DNA of 23,155 nt from Candidatus Atribacteria bacterium. GTDB taxonomy: Bacteria; Atribacterota; Atribacteria; Atribacterales; Atribacteraceae. The DNA lies in the NCBI GenBank assembly GCA_003561145.1, contig PWXL01000089.1, positions 1 to 23,155 on the forward strand, written 5' to 3'. Position 1 is the first letter of the stretch. Every line of letters starts with the position of its first letter. The notes under the pieces were generated by a model. That model saw only the letters and a list, made by a program, of their open reading frames with translations, did no database searches and was not told the DNA's origin. Positions 14,672-22,938 of the stretch are shown here, piece after piece. Made by a program: the position numbers and the translations under genes.

Positions 14672-15413
14672 GCTTGAGGGAAGAGTCGCGCTGGTTACGG
14701 GAGGAAGCCGTGGCATTGGACGGGGTATCTCTCTCAAGCTTGCCCGCAGAGGAATGTGTGTCGCAATCAACTATACGTCATCAAAGAATTATGCAGAACA
14801 GGTGGCATCCGAAATTATAAGTCATGGCGGCCGCTCCCTTGCAGTACGTGCGGACGTCTCACGCTCCGATGAAGTGGAGGCCATGGTAAAAACCATACAG
14901 AAGGAACTTGGAACGATTGGTGTTCTCGTGAATAACGCCGGCACCGGCGATCTCGACTATAAGGGTGTGTCGTCTGTCACCGAAGATACATGGGACCGGA
15001 TTCATTCGGTTAATCTGAAAGGAACTTTTTTATGTTGTCGGGCAGTTATTCCCTCCATGCTGGAAGAGCACTGGGGCCGTATCATCAATATTTCTTCAAC
15101 CGCCGGTATCACAGGAGGGACCTCCGGGGCCCATTACGCGTCCAGCAAGGGTGGTATCATATCCTTTACCAGGGCTTTGGCCAAAGAACTGGCATCAAGT
15201 GGGATTACTGTCAATTCTGTCGCTCCCGGAAAGATTGACACCGATCTTTTTCGCGCTTCCACTCCTGCAGAAGACATCCAAGAGGTCACAGGAAAAATCC
15301 CGGTCGGCCGGCTGGGAAAACCCGAAGATATCGCTTCTGCAGTGGCTTTTTTTGCGCTCCCCGGTTCCGAATTCATCACAGGACAAGTGCTGGTGGTCTC
15401 CGGGGGATACTAA
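14664..15413 (+). CDS. SDR-family oxidoreductase (FabG-like)
   Basis: A 249-residue classical short-chain dehydrogenase/reductase. The cofactor loop TGGSRGIG is at 12-19, NNAG at 90-93, and the catalytic Ser144/145, Tyr158 and Lys162 (YASSK) are in place. The residue after the second beta strand is followed by TSSK, suggesting NADP(H) preference. It resembles 3-oxoacyl-ACP reductase, but lies beside a peptidase and a carboxylate transporter rather than fatty-acid genes, so a catabolic alcohol/ketone substrate is more likely. The frame is open 117 nt upstream, but the start at 14664 gives the family's normal N-terminus and has AAAGGGA ahead of it. Confidence 0.9.
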   Translation: MSKLEGRVALVTGGSRGIGRGISLKLARRGMCVAINYTSSKNYAEQVASEIISHGGRSLAVRADVSRSDEVEAMVKTIQKELGTIGVLVNNAGTGDLDYKGVSSVTEDTWDRIHSVNLKGTFLCCRAVIPSMLEEHWGRIINISSTAGITGGTSGAHYASSKGGIISFTRALAKELASSGITVNSVAPGKIDTDLFRASTPAEDIQEVTGKIPVGRLGKPEDIASAVAFFALPGSEFITGQVLVVSGGY

Positions 15414-15437
15414 AGTATTTTCCAAGAAGATTCATGC

Positions 15438-15465
15438 TTGAGAAAACAGGTGATCTTGTTACAAT
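15438..15465 (+). promoter_or_regulatory. promoter of the TctC-like gene
   Basis: TTGAGA (15438-15443), a 16-bp spacer and TACAAT (15460-15465), with a leader of about 32 nt. It allows the binding protein to be expressed separately from the upstream peptidase/SDR pair. Confidence 0.55.
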
Positions 15466-15503
15466 ATATATTGAGTAAATACCTCTAAAGGAGGATGGAA
15501 ATC

Positions 15504-16469
15504 ATGAAATATGTGGGGAAAATAATTTCTGTGTCTCTTCTGGTGGCCATGTTGGTACTTGGAGCAGCGGCATTCGCTTCTGCAGAAACATTTCCTGAAG
15601 AGGAAATCCTTATTATCGTCCAGGCCGCACCGGGTGGAGTCTCCGATGCCGTAGGGCGAGCCATGGCTGCAGCTGCGGAAGAATTCCTTGGTGTACCCAT
15701 CGCGGTGACGAATATCACCGGCGCAGCAGGAGCTATTGCCATGGAACGGGTGAAAGAAAGTGAGCCGGACGGATACACCATCGGGTATGTCCCGGTGGAA
15801 CTGTCGATGGTGAAAGCCTTGGGATATGCCGACATTTCTCCTGACGATTTCGACCTGATAATGCGTGTGAACATTGTGCCTGCAGCTCTTACCGTTCGGT
15901 CTGACGCTCCTTACCAGACCTTCGAAGAATTCGTAGAATACGCGGAAGAAAATCCTGGCGCAATACTGGTTGGAACTTCCGGCACCGGTTCTATCTGGCA
16001 TATCGCCGGTCTTGCACTCGAAGAAGCGGCTGATGTGCAGTTTACCTATGTTCCCTTTGATGGTGCCGCGCCTTCGGTTACCGCCCTGTTGGGAGGACAT
16101 ATCACCGCCGTCACTTGCAGCCCCACCGAGGTGCTCTCAGGCGTAGAAGCCGGTGATCTCAATATTCTGGCGGTATTAGGTGCAGAACGTACCCCCCTAT
16201 TCCCCGATGTCCCAACCGCCCTGGAACTGGGCTATGATGTCAACGTACTGGCATGGGGTGGGTTCGCCCTTCCCAAAGGCGTACCCTCTGAAGTATATGA
16301 TACGATCGCTGACGCCTTTTACCAGGCTTTTCAATCGGAGAGATTTACCGGCATTATGGAAGATTGGGGCATCGAGCTTTCCTATTTAGATGGAGAGGGA
16401 TTCGCTGAGTTTGCTAACCAGCAATTTGAAATGTATATGGATCTCATCCCCCGGGCTTTGGAAGAATAA
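15504..16469 (+). CDS. tctC: tripartite tricarboxylate transporter substrate-binding protein (TctC/Bug family)
   Basis: A 321-residue periplasmic or surface binding protein of the Bug/TctC family. The signal peptide has a hydrophobic core (SVSLLVAMLVLGAAA) and probable cleavage after ASA near residue 27. The mature start (EEEILIIVQAAPGGVSDAVGRAMA) is the canonical ligand-binding loop region. GAAGAIAMERV, GTSGTGSIWHIAG, FDGAAPSVTALLGGHI and the FPDVPTALELGYDV box follow in family order. The start is set by AAAGGAGG with 9-nt spacing; an ATG abutting that site at 15495 is unlikely. Its own promoter and the hairpins behind it fit the need for excess binding protein over the membrane subunits. 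Ligands in this family are mostly di- and tricarboxylates or aromatic acids, and this one's ligand is unknown. Confidence 0.92.
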   Translation: MKYVGKIISVSLLVAMLVLGAAAFASAETFPEEEILIIVQAAPGGVSDAVGRAMAAAAEEFLGVPIAVTNITGAAGAIAMERVKESEPDGYTIGYVPVELSMVKALGYADISPDDFDLIMRVNIVPAALTVRSDAPYQTFEEFVEYAEENPGAILVGTSGTGSIWHIAGLALEEAADVQFTYVPFDGAAPSVTALLGGHITAVTCSPTEVLSGVEAGDLNILAVLGAERTPLFPDVPTALELGYDVNVLAWGGFALPKGVPSEVYDTIADAFYQAFQSERFTGIMEDWGIELSYLDGEGFAEFANQQFEMYMDLIPRALEE

Positions 16470-16476
16470 TATGTAT

Positions 16477-16519
16477 GTTTCAGCCCGCCGGCATATGGAA
16501 TCAACCGGCGGGCTGAAAC
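16477..16519 (+). terminator. intercistronic hairpin after tctC
   Basis: Perfect 15-bp arms GTTTCAGCCCGCCGG (16477-16491) and the complement (16505-16519) around a 13-nt loop. There is no T-run directly behind it, so it probably works as an attenuator or mRNA 3'-end stabiliser rather than a full terminator. Confidence 0.75.
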
Positions 16520-16534
16520 CCCTCTTTCAGGGGT
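16518..16534 (+). terminator. second small hairpin before tctB
   Basis: ACCCCT / AGGGGT with a CTTTC loop. It shares 2 nt with the preceding stem and ends 25 bp before the tctB start. Confidence 0.5.
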
Positions 16535-16559
16535 ATTCATACACTACGGTTTCTCTATC

Positions 16560-16988
16560 ATGACAGACGGAATACTGGGAATCATCACAATTATGATTGG
16601 TGTTTTTCTTTTTCACCAGGCAGGACAACTGCCGGCCGGGGTGTTACTGTTCGCCCTGGACCCTGGGTTTTTCCCCCGCATCATCGCTGTAACCCTTGTC
16701 GCGCTTGGTGGAATACTCTTACAGCAAGGGATCAAAAAAAAGGTCCAACATACGGAAGAACCCATACAGAAAGAAACCGCGTTGCGCTTAGCGTGTGTTG
16801 CTGGTTTATTGATTGCCTATACCCTCTTGTGGGGGAAAGGCTTTTTCCCGCTGAATACGTTCTTTTTCCTTTTCGCATGTCATCTGGCAATGAAAGCAAA
16901 ACCACTCCTTGCGGCAATCTCTTCTGTAGTCCTGTCCGTTGCTACGTATTACTTGTTTACCCAGATATTTCGGGTTCGCCTTTTTTGA
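16560..16988 (+). CDS. tctB: tripartite tricarboxylate transporter small membrane subunit TctB
   Basis: A 142-residue membrane protein with four hydrophobic segments, the size and pattern of TctB. The start resembles TctB (GILGIITIMIGVFLFHQAGQLP, then DPGFFPRIIAVTLVALGGILL), followed by a charged loop (KKKVQHTEEP) and two more helices. It partners TctA in sodium- or proton-coupled uptake of the compound delivered by TctC. It is placed between tctC and tctA, as is usual. No Shine-Dalgarno sequence is visible before the ATG at 16560; the nearby hairpins may limit its translation. Confidence 0.85.
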   Translation: MTDGILGIITIMIGVFLFHQAGQLPAGVLLFALDPGFFPRIIAVTLVALGGILLQQGIKKKVQHTEEPIQKETALRLACVAGLLIAYTLLWGKGFFPLNTFFFLFACHLAMKAKPLLAAISSVVLSVATYYLFTQIFRVRLF

Positions 16989-17085
16989 TCAGGTTGTAAT
17001 CCCTACCTGCCGTGACTAGGTTTATAATGTATTTGCGTCAAAAGAAACGTAAAAGAACATACACAAGAAAAAGGGGAACATAATC

Positions 17086-18579
17086 GTGGGAGAATTCATG
17101 CAGGCCATCCAGCACATCCTTCAACCGGGTGTTTTTCTCTACCTGGTAATCGGTACCGCACTGGGACTGGTGGTTGGGACCCTGCCTGGTCTCACGGCTA
17201 CCATGGCGGTAGCCATACTCACTCCCCTCACATTCTGGCTTGATTATGAAAGCGGACTTGCTGTTTTGGTCGGTGTGTGGAATTCCGCGATTTTTGCCGG
17301 AGGAATTTCCGCTATTCTCATCAACATACCCGGAACTCCGGCCTCAATCGCATCAACCTTTGACGGGTATCCCATGGTGAGGCAGGGGAAAACCGGATTG
17401 GCTTTGGGCATCAACGTCTTGTACTCGGCCATAGGAGGCCTGGTAGGAGCGGTGGTTTTCATGATAGCAGCTTTCCCTCTTGCGCGCTTCGCTCTCGCTT
17501 TCGGGCCAGCCGAATATTTTGCCCTGGGACTTTTCGGCCTGAGTATGATGGTCGCCGTATCCGGGGCATCCATAATTAAGGGGCTGATAGCCGGTTTCCT
17601 GGGGATCGCGTTATCAATGGTGGGTCTTGACCCGATGCTCGCAACTCCGCGTTTTCATTTCGGGTCCACCCAGCTTATGGCGGGCATCTCCTTCATTCCA
17701 ATGCTGATCGGTATCTTCGGACTGGGAGAGGTTGCCTACCAAATGATTACAGGAGAGGTATCAGAAGAAGGAACAACCTTCATCGCAAGCAAAAAAATCG
17801 GGCGAATGCTCGTGAGAGCTGCTGAGTTCGTCCGGACCGTTCCCGCCACCATTATTGGCAGCCTCACCGGTGTAGTCATCGGTGCGATTCCGGGAGCAGG
17901 GGCCGATATCGCTTCATTGATGGGATGGGAATTCGCCCGCCGGGCTTCCCGCCGCAAAAAAGAATTCGGTACCGGCTCCATTGAAGGGCTTGCTTCTACC
18001 TGTGCTGCGAACAATTCCTGCCTGGGGGGTGCCCTCACCACCATGATGGCTCTCGGAATTCCCGGAGATGCTGTGACCGCGGTATTACTCGGCTCATTTA
18101 TCATGTATGGAGTACGACCCGGTCCGGCCATGTTCACGGAAAGAGCTGATTTTGTTTTTGTCGTTATAGGATTAATGATCATGGTGAACCTGGTTTTTCT
18201 GGCTGGAGGTTTCTTTTTTTCTCGGTTTATTGGAGGCATCACTTTACTTCCCAAACCAGTAATGTGGTCGACAATAATCATCCTGTCTATCGTGGGATCA
18301 TTTGCTTTGAATAATCGTGTTTTCGACGTATGGGTGGCATTATTGGGAGGAGGCCTTGGTTTTGTTTTCAGAAAATACGGTTTTCCGTTGGGGCCAATAA
18401 TACTAGGTCTTATTCTCGGTCCCATGGTGGAACGAAATTTCCGTACCGCATTAATTATTTCTCATGGAAGTTTTTGGATATTTCTTACCAAACCCATCTC
18501 CCTCGTCCTCATCTTGGGAACAATTCTTGCCTTGATTGGCCCTACTATCTTTCGTAAAAAAAAGGAGGATATCGTATGA
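17086..18579 (+). CDS. tctA: tripartite tricarboxylate transporter large membrane subunit TctA
   Basis: A 497-residue permease with about 12 TM helices, full length for TctA. Family marks are GTLPGLTATMAVAILTPLTF near the N-terminus, NIPGTPASIASTFDGYPM, GAIPGAGADIASLMGWEFAR, and GALTTMMALGIPGDAVTAVLLG. It is the main translocation subunit. The GTG start at 17086 follows AAGGGGA at normal spacing; an ATG four codons later has GGGAG ahead of it. The 97-bp gap from tctB contains a perfect TATAAT (17023-17028) with a poor -35, a possible extra promoter. It overlaps the DapA-family gene by 4 bp (ATGA). Confidence 0.93.
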   Translation: MGEFMQAIQHILQPGVFLYLVIGTALGLVVGTLPGLTATMAVAILTPLTFWLDYESGLAVLVGVWNSAIFAGGISAILINIPGTPASIASTFDGYPMVRQGKTGLALGINVLYSAIGGLVGAVVFMIAAFPLARFALAFGPAEYFALGLFGLSMMVAVSGASIIKGLIAGFLGIALSMVGLDPMLATPRFHFGSTQLMAGISFIPMLIGIFGLGEVAYQMITGEVSEEGTTFIASKKIGRMLVRAAEFVRTVPATIIGSLTGVVIGAIPGAGADIASLMGWEFARRASRRKKEFGTGSIEGLASTCAANNSCLGGALTTMMALGIPGDAVTAVLLGSFIMYGVRPGPAMFTERADFVFVVIGLMIMVNLVFLAGGFFFSRFIGGITLLPKPVMWSTIIILSIVGSFALNNRVFDVWVALLGGGLGFVFRKYGFPLGPIILGLILGPMVERNFRTALIISHGSFWIFLTKPISLVLILGTILALIGPTIFRKKKEDIV

Positions 18580-19487
18580 GAACGCTTGAAGGCGTAGTGG
18601 TGGCCCATACCACACCCTTTGGAAACGACGGAAAGCTGGATCATAATGTATTGGAGCAACAGGTTGAATTTCTTGCCAACAAGGGAGTGCATGGGATTTT
18701 CGCCTGTGGGACAACCGCAGAAGCACAAATCCTCACAGCAGAAGAACGAAAAGAGGTTTTGCAAAGCATTATTGATATCAATACAGGCCGGATGGCGATT
18801 GTCGCCCAATGCGGAACGACGAATCTCGCCGATACCAGGGCTCTCATTGATCACGCCCGTACTGTGGGGTGCGATGGAGCAGCGGTGGTCACACCCTATT
18901 ATTACCTCTACAGCCAGGATGAATTATTGGATTATTACTCAACCCTCGCCCAGGAATGTGAGGAGAGCTTTCCCCTCTATCTATATAACATTCCCTCCCT
19001 TGCCAAAAACAACCTGGCCGTTTCCACCGTCCGTACACTCTCTGAGGCATATCCGCAGATTGCTGGAATCAAAGACTCGAGCGGAGATATGACTACTTTC
19101 TCAGGATATATATTGGAAACACCCGCGGAATTCAGGGTATTGGTCGGGTGTGATCGTGGGTTTCTTTCGGTATTGCTGTTGGGTGGACACGGCTCGGTCA
19201 CTGGGCCGGGAGGAATTTTTCCTGAACCTTTTGTGAAGGTATGGAACGCATTCCAGCAGGGTAACTATGAAGAAGCACGCAGGGAACAGAAAAAACTGAT
19301 TGCCATATCCGCAGCCATGGGTGAAGGTGCCGATTTCGCCATGCTGAAAGCAGCGTTATCCTTGCGGGGTATCGGGAACGGCCTGATGCGCCCTCCCTTC
19401 AAAAGCTTTGATGGTGATTCGATAACCACACTTGAGGCACGATTGAACAGAGCCCTGAAAAATAGTGGTTATTCACTGAAAGGATAG
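18576..19487 (+). CDS. DapA/NanA-family class I lyase (dihydrodipicolinate synthase-like)
   Basis: A 303-residue TIM-barrel Schiff-base enzyme of the DHDPS/N-acetylneuraminate lyase superfamily. The pyruvate-binding GTTAE motif is at 45-49, the proton-relay Tyr137 in YLYNIP, and the Schiff-base Lys166 in GIKDSSGD. The segment after YNIP is SLAKNNL, not the GRT usual in true DHDPS, and no Arg matching the aspartate-semialdehyde site is evident there. A catabolic aldolase or dehydratase acting on a keto acid is more likely than lysine synthesis. It has an excellent ribosome site (AAAGGAGG) inside the end of tctA and a 4-bp overlap, so it is part of the transporter operon and probably acts on the imported substrate or a product of it. 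Confidence 0.85.
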   Translation: MRTLEGVVVAHTTPFGNDGKLDHNVLEQQVEFLANKGVHGIFACGTTAEAQILTAEERKEVLQSIIDINTGRMAIVAQCGTTNLADTRALIDHARTVGCDGAAVVTPYYYLYSQDELLDYYSTLAQECEESFPLYLYNIPSLAKNNLAVSTVRTLSEAYPQIAGIKDSSGDMTTFSGYILETPAEFRVLVGCDRGFLSVLLLGGHGSVTGPGGIFPEPFVKVWNAFQQGNYEEARREQKKLIAISAAMGEGADFAMLKAALSLRGIGNGLMRPPFKSFDGDSITTLEARLNRALKNSGYSLKG

Positions 19488-19494
19488 TGGTTGC

Positions 19495-20280
19495 TTGGAC
19501 ACCTGGTCGATTGCCACTTTCAATGTGAATTCTGTACGAACCCGGCTCCCGGTTATCACACGCTGGCTGTCTGCTCACCCGATGGATATCCTGTGTTTAC
19601 AGGAAACCAAGGTTGATGATACACACTTTCCGTCCGATCCTTTTTCCTCCTTGGGGTATCACGCCTATTTCCGTGGAGAAAAAAGTTACAACGGGGCGGC
19701 TATTCTCAGCCGGGAAAAACTCATCGACGTTCGTTTTGGCTTTGAAGACGGGGAAAAACCTGCCGCTGCAACCCGACTTGTTCTTGCACGGTATAAAAAA
19801 ATCCATATTCTCAACACCTATGTCCCCCAGGGGAAATCTATCGACCATCCCGACTACTCTATGAAACTGCGTTTCCTTGAGCGCATAAGGCAATTACTGG
19901 AAGAACGCTTCAGGCCCTCCGATCTCCTGCTCTGGGTAGGAGATATGAATGTAGCTCCCACAGACAAAGATGTTACCCGCCCCGCAACCAAGAAAAAACA
20001 TGTATGCTTTCACTCAGCCGTGCGGGAGACGTTTGCTCATGTGGTTTCCTGGGGTTTTATTGATGTATTCCGTAAACACAGACCTGGAGAAGGAGAGTTT
20101 ACGTTTTGGGATTACCGGGTGAAAAATTCACTCGAACGCAATATCGGATGGAGGGTTGACCATATCCTGGCCACCCCACCATTGGCAGATGTATCACTCG
20201 ATTGCCTTGCAGACCGCGAAGTTCGCGCTTGGGATAGGCCTCCTGACCATACGGTGGTGAAAGCAGTATTTCAAGAATGA
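19495..20280 (+). CDS. xth: exodeoxyribonuclease III (AP endonuclease family)
   Basis: A 261-residue exonuclease III/APE1-type enzyme of base-excision repair. Active-site motifs are all present: FNVNSVRTRL (Asn10), LQETK (Glu37), GDMNVAPTDKDV, WRVDHIL and the closing DRPPDHTVV (catalytic Asp-His). Length is normal for bacterial Xth. The start appears to be TTG at 19495, giving the family's usual beginning within a few residues of the first beta strand; AAGGA lies about 10 nt upstream. It follows the DapA-family gene by 7 bp, so it is probably transcribed with it, but its function is unrelated to the transporter. Confidence 0.92.
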   Translation: MDTWSIATFNVNSVRTRLPVITRWLSAHPMDILCLQETKVDDTHFPSDPFSSLGYHAYFRGEKSYNGAAILSREKLIDVRFGFEDGEKPAAATRLVLARYKKIHILNTYVPQGKSIDHPDYSMKLRFLERIRQLLEERFRPSDLLLWVGDMNVAPTDKDVTRPATKKKHVCFHSAVRETFAHVVSWGFIDVFRKHRPGEGEFTFWDYRVKNSLERNIGWRVDHILATPPLADVSLDCLADREVRAWDRPPDHTVVKAVFQE

Positions 20281-20308
20281 TCATCAGAAAGCACAGGAGG
20301 TAAAAAAT

Positions 20309-21037
20309 ATGTATTTCGCACTCATATCATGTGACGTTTTTGTACGAGAAGTATGCGCTCTTGTCGCCGAGAGTCCGCACACCATTGATCCGGTATTTCT
20401 GGAAAAGGGTTTGCACGAGAAGCCCGATCACCTTCGCTCCGTTTTACAAAAGGAAATCGACCGTTTGAGCGGCTCTGATAAGCCCTATCATGCTATCATC
20501 CTGGGATATGCCTTGTGTGGAAACGCAGCAGATGGTCTTACCGCATCAGGTATCCCGCTGGTTATCCCCCGCGCTCATGATTGTATAACTCTTTTTCTCG
20601 GCTCCAGAAAGCGTTACCAGGAAGAATTTGCGCAAAACCCCGGTACCTACTACTACACTCCAAGCGCTGTGGAAAGAGGGTACACGGTGGGTTCGGAATC
20701 TTCACAGAGTAAGGAAAAACGTTATGCTGAATACGTACAAAAATTCGGAGAAGACAACGCCCGCTTTCTCATGGAGACGGAAGAGGGTTGGACCAAGCAT
20801 TACACACACGCAGCCTGGATAGATTTCCCGTCCTTCCGTTTTTTAAACTGCCGCAACATGGTAGAGGAAATTGCGCAAAAAAAATCACTCGCCTTTCGGG
20901 AAATTCCGGGAAACCTTCTGCTCCTTGACAGGCTCCTGCGAGGCGAATGGGATAATGAAGATTTCGTGGTACTTCAACCAGGACAGAGGATCACGGTCTC
21001 CAATGACGAAGAGGTTTTGAAAGCCTGGGATGTATAA
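20309..21037 (+). CDS. DUF1638 domain protein
   Basis: A 242-residue protein matching DUF1638, a family of anaerobic bacteria and methanogens without established function. It has the start LISCDVFVREV, an ILGYALCGNAADGL motif with a conserved Cys, IPRAHDCITLFLGS, a GTYYYTPS segment, and a late ETEEGWTKHYTHAAW. The Cys/His pattern (Cys8, LCGN, RAHDC) could bind a metal. It has no signal peptide or TM segment. The ribosome site CAGGAGG lies 8 nt before the ATG. DUF1638 genes are often seen with corrinoid or methyl-transfer genes in anaerobes, and the MetH-activation-domain gene in this window fits that theme, though 7 kb away. It converges with the alpha-glucosidase gene, with only 8 bp between the stop codons. 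Confidence 0.85.
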   Translation: MYFALISCDVFVREVCALVAESPHTIDPVFLEKGLHEKPDHLRSVLQKEIDRLSGSDKPYHAIILGYALCGNAADGLTASGIPLVIPRAHDCITLFLGSRKRYQEEFAQNPGTYYYTPSAVERGYTVGSESSQSKEKRYAEYVQKFGEDNARFLMETEEGWTKHYTHAAWIDFPSFRFLNCRNMVEEIAQKKSLAFREIPGNLLLLDRLLRGEWDNEDFVVLQPGQRITVSNDEEVLKAWDV

Positions 21038-21045
21038 GGAAACAC

Positions 21046-22674
21046 TCAACTATCACCCACATTCGCAATCAATGCTTCGTATGGTTCAAGGAGTATTCTT
21101 TTTTCTATGCTTTCTCCCTCACCACGGTGTGTGCCGCACAGTATTTTCCCACTTCCCTCCAAATCCCCCCCCGCCTGGGATGAATGAAAATTCAGAATAA
21201 CCGCCACTTTTTCCGAACCATCCAAACGCTGGAAGCCCAACAACCCGTCATGCCCATCAAGGAGAAAACGAAATGAACCACGCCTCAAGGCGGAAGTTTT
21301 TTTCCTGGTTTGGATAAGCCGGCGGTAGTAGTGAAGGAGAGAGGCTGGATTATCGCGCTGAGAAGCCACGTTCTCTCTCTCGCCTGTTTCACCGTGTACC
21401 GGCAGCCAAGGTTCTGCTGTGGAGAAACCGGCTGCGTGTCCTTCTTCCCATCGCATGGGTGTACGAACCACATCTCTTCCCGCTCTATGAGGCCACCATG
21501 TCTTCCCCAGTGGATCAAGAATACGTTCATATGGTATGGAAACATTTTCCATACCGATTTCTTCACCGTAATATATCACCGGTGTCCCCCGCAGGGTAAG
21601 CTGTAAAGTAGCCAAAAGTTTTCCCACCGGCCACCGTTCTTCTTTTTCCGAGAGACCCAGCCGGGATAGCACACGGTACACATCATGATTCCCCATGGCA
21701 TAACACGGCCACGAGCGGGTATCAAAAAACTTTTCGGTTTCTGAGATCAGGCGATAAAGTTTTTGTGCATCAAGCGACAAATCTTCAATAAAATCATAGT
21801 GAAATACCAGGTGAAGACGTCCCGGCAGAGAAAATTCCAGGTAGTGATAGAGTCCCATTTCGGAAATAACCTCTCCTATTCCCACTCTTTCAGGCTGAAA
21901 GCGGTCGAGAAATTCCCGCACTTCTTCGAAGACCATAAAGGTCTCCGGGCGACCTACCAGGGGATCGAGGTGATAGCGGTCTATGGCCCGGTATTCGGCA
22001 TGCTTTCCCTTCTGCCTGCGAGGAATGATATCCCGGAAGGATGGATCCTTGCACCATGACATGGCCACATCAAAACGAAACCCGTCCACACCACGTTGTA
22101 ACCAAAAAGACATGGCTTCAAGAACAGCCTTGCGAACTTCCATGTTGTTCCAGTTGAGATCAGGTTGAGCGGCCGTAAAAAGAGCCAGGTAAAATTGGCG
22201 GCGCTTTTCATCCCACCTCCATGCATTCTCTTCATTCTCACCGGAAAAATACGATATCCAGTTATTTGGCACAGAACCTTCAGGAGAGGGGTCTTTCCAA
22301 ATATACCAGTCGGCACGTGGGTTATTCCGTGATGAGCGGGACTCCTGAAACCAGGGATGACGGTCTGAGGTATGGTTCAACACCTGATCTAAAATCACCC
22401 TTATTCCCCGGCGGTGAGCCGCTTTGATCAGCTTGTCGAAATCTGACATGGAACCGAAAAGAGGGTCTACCGCACAATAGTCACTGACATCATACCCGAA
22501 ATCCGCCATGGGTGAGGGAAATATGGGTGAAAGCCAAATTCCTTCTACGCCCAACCAAGTGAGATAATCAAGTTTTTCGATAATTCCCGGTAAATCCCCT
22601 ACCCCATCTCCATTGGAATCCTTAAAGCTTCGGGGATATATGTGATACAGTACTCCCTCTTTCCACCAGCTCAT
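21046..22674 (-). CDS. GH13 alpha-glucosidase (oligo-1,6-glucosidase / trehalose-6-phosphate hydrolase-like)
   Basis: A 542-residue cytoplasmic glycoside hydrolase of family 13. It starts WWKEGVLYHIYPRSFKDSNGDG, the standard beginning of this subfamily (GH13_31-like). Region I is DQVLNHTSDRH, the nucleophile is Asp202 in GVDGFRFDVA, the acid/base is Glu268 in GIGEVISE, and the stabiliser is Asp331 in AMGNHDVYR. A small C-terminal beta domain follows the barrel. With no signal peptide it would hydrolyse imported oligosaccharides such as isomaltose, maltose or sucrose; the exact linkage cannot be told by eye. ATG 22674 has AGGAGG at 6-nt spacing, so the in-frame start 18 nt earlier is unlikely. 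No sugar transporter or regulator is adjacent. Confidence 0.92.
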   Translation of the reverse strand: MSWWKEGVLYHIYPRSFKDSNGDGVGDLPGIIEKLDYLTWLGVEGIWLSPIFPSPMADFGYDVSDYCAVDPLFGSMSDFDKLIKAAHRRGIRVILDQVLNHTSDRHPWFQESRSSRNNPRADWYIWKDPSPEGSVPNNWISYFSGENEENAWRWDEKRRQFYLALFTAAQPDLNWNNMEVRKAVLEAMSFWLQRGVDGFRFDVAMSWCKDPSFRDIIPRRQKGKHAEYRAIDRYHLDPLVGRPETFMVFEEVREFLDRFQPERVGIGEVISEMGLYHYLEFSLPGRLHLVFHYDFIEDLSLDAQKLYRLISETEKFFDTRSWPCYAMGNHDVYRVLSRLGLSEKEERWPVGKLLATLQLTLRGTPVIYYGEEIGMENVSIPYERILDPLGKTWWPHRAGRDVVRTPMRWEEGHAAGFSTAEPWLPVHGETGERENVASQRDNPASLLHYYRRLIQTRKKTSALRRGSFRFLLDGHDGLLGFQRLDGSEKVAVILNFHSSQAGGDLEGSGKILCGTHRGEGESIEKRILLEPYEALIANVGDS

Positions 22675-22740
22675 TGATGACCTCCTGTACATTCGGTGAG
22701 TCCGGCAAACCAGTCATTGAAAAAAACCCTATATAAAAAT

Positions 22741-22769
22741 ATCATAGCGCATACCCTAAAAAATACCAA
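22741..22769 (-). promoter_or_regulatory. promoter of the alpha-glucosidase gene
   Basis: On the minus strand, TTGGTA (22764-22769), a 17-bp spacer and TATGAT (22741-22746). The leader is about 60 nt. Between here and the small RNA (22770-22938) I see no ORF or motif that I can support. Confidence 0.45.
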
Positions 22770-22938
22770 AACCCGTCACCTTGCGAAGCATATTCAAGAA
22801 AAAACCACACACAGTCCCTCTATAATCCAATGTCTTACAGGGGTAGAGTTTTTTTATCCATGATTGCACAATACACCGCACGTGCCACCAAGATAATACT
22901 CGAAAGAATTGTGAGGAACAGACGGGGAAAGTACGCAC

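Noticed and set aside
15459..16100. 213-aa minus-strand ORF inside tctC
   Set aside because: Antisense shadow; the plus-strand frame has a signal peptide and full family motifs.
16560..16988. Possible frameshift or missing N-terminus in tctB because no ribosome site is seen
   Set aside because: The product has full TctB length and pattern from this ATG, so the gene appears intact; weak initiation is the simpler explanation.
17736..18425. 229-aa minus-strand ORF inside tctA
   Set aside because: Antisense shadow rich in Pro, Asn and Thr, as expected from the reverse of a hydrophobic gene.
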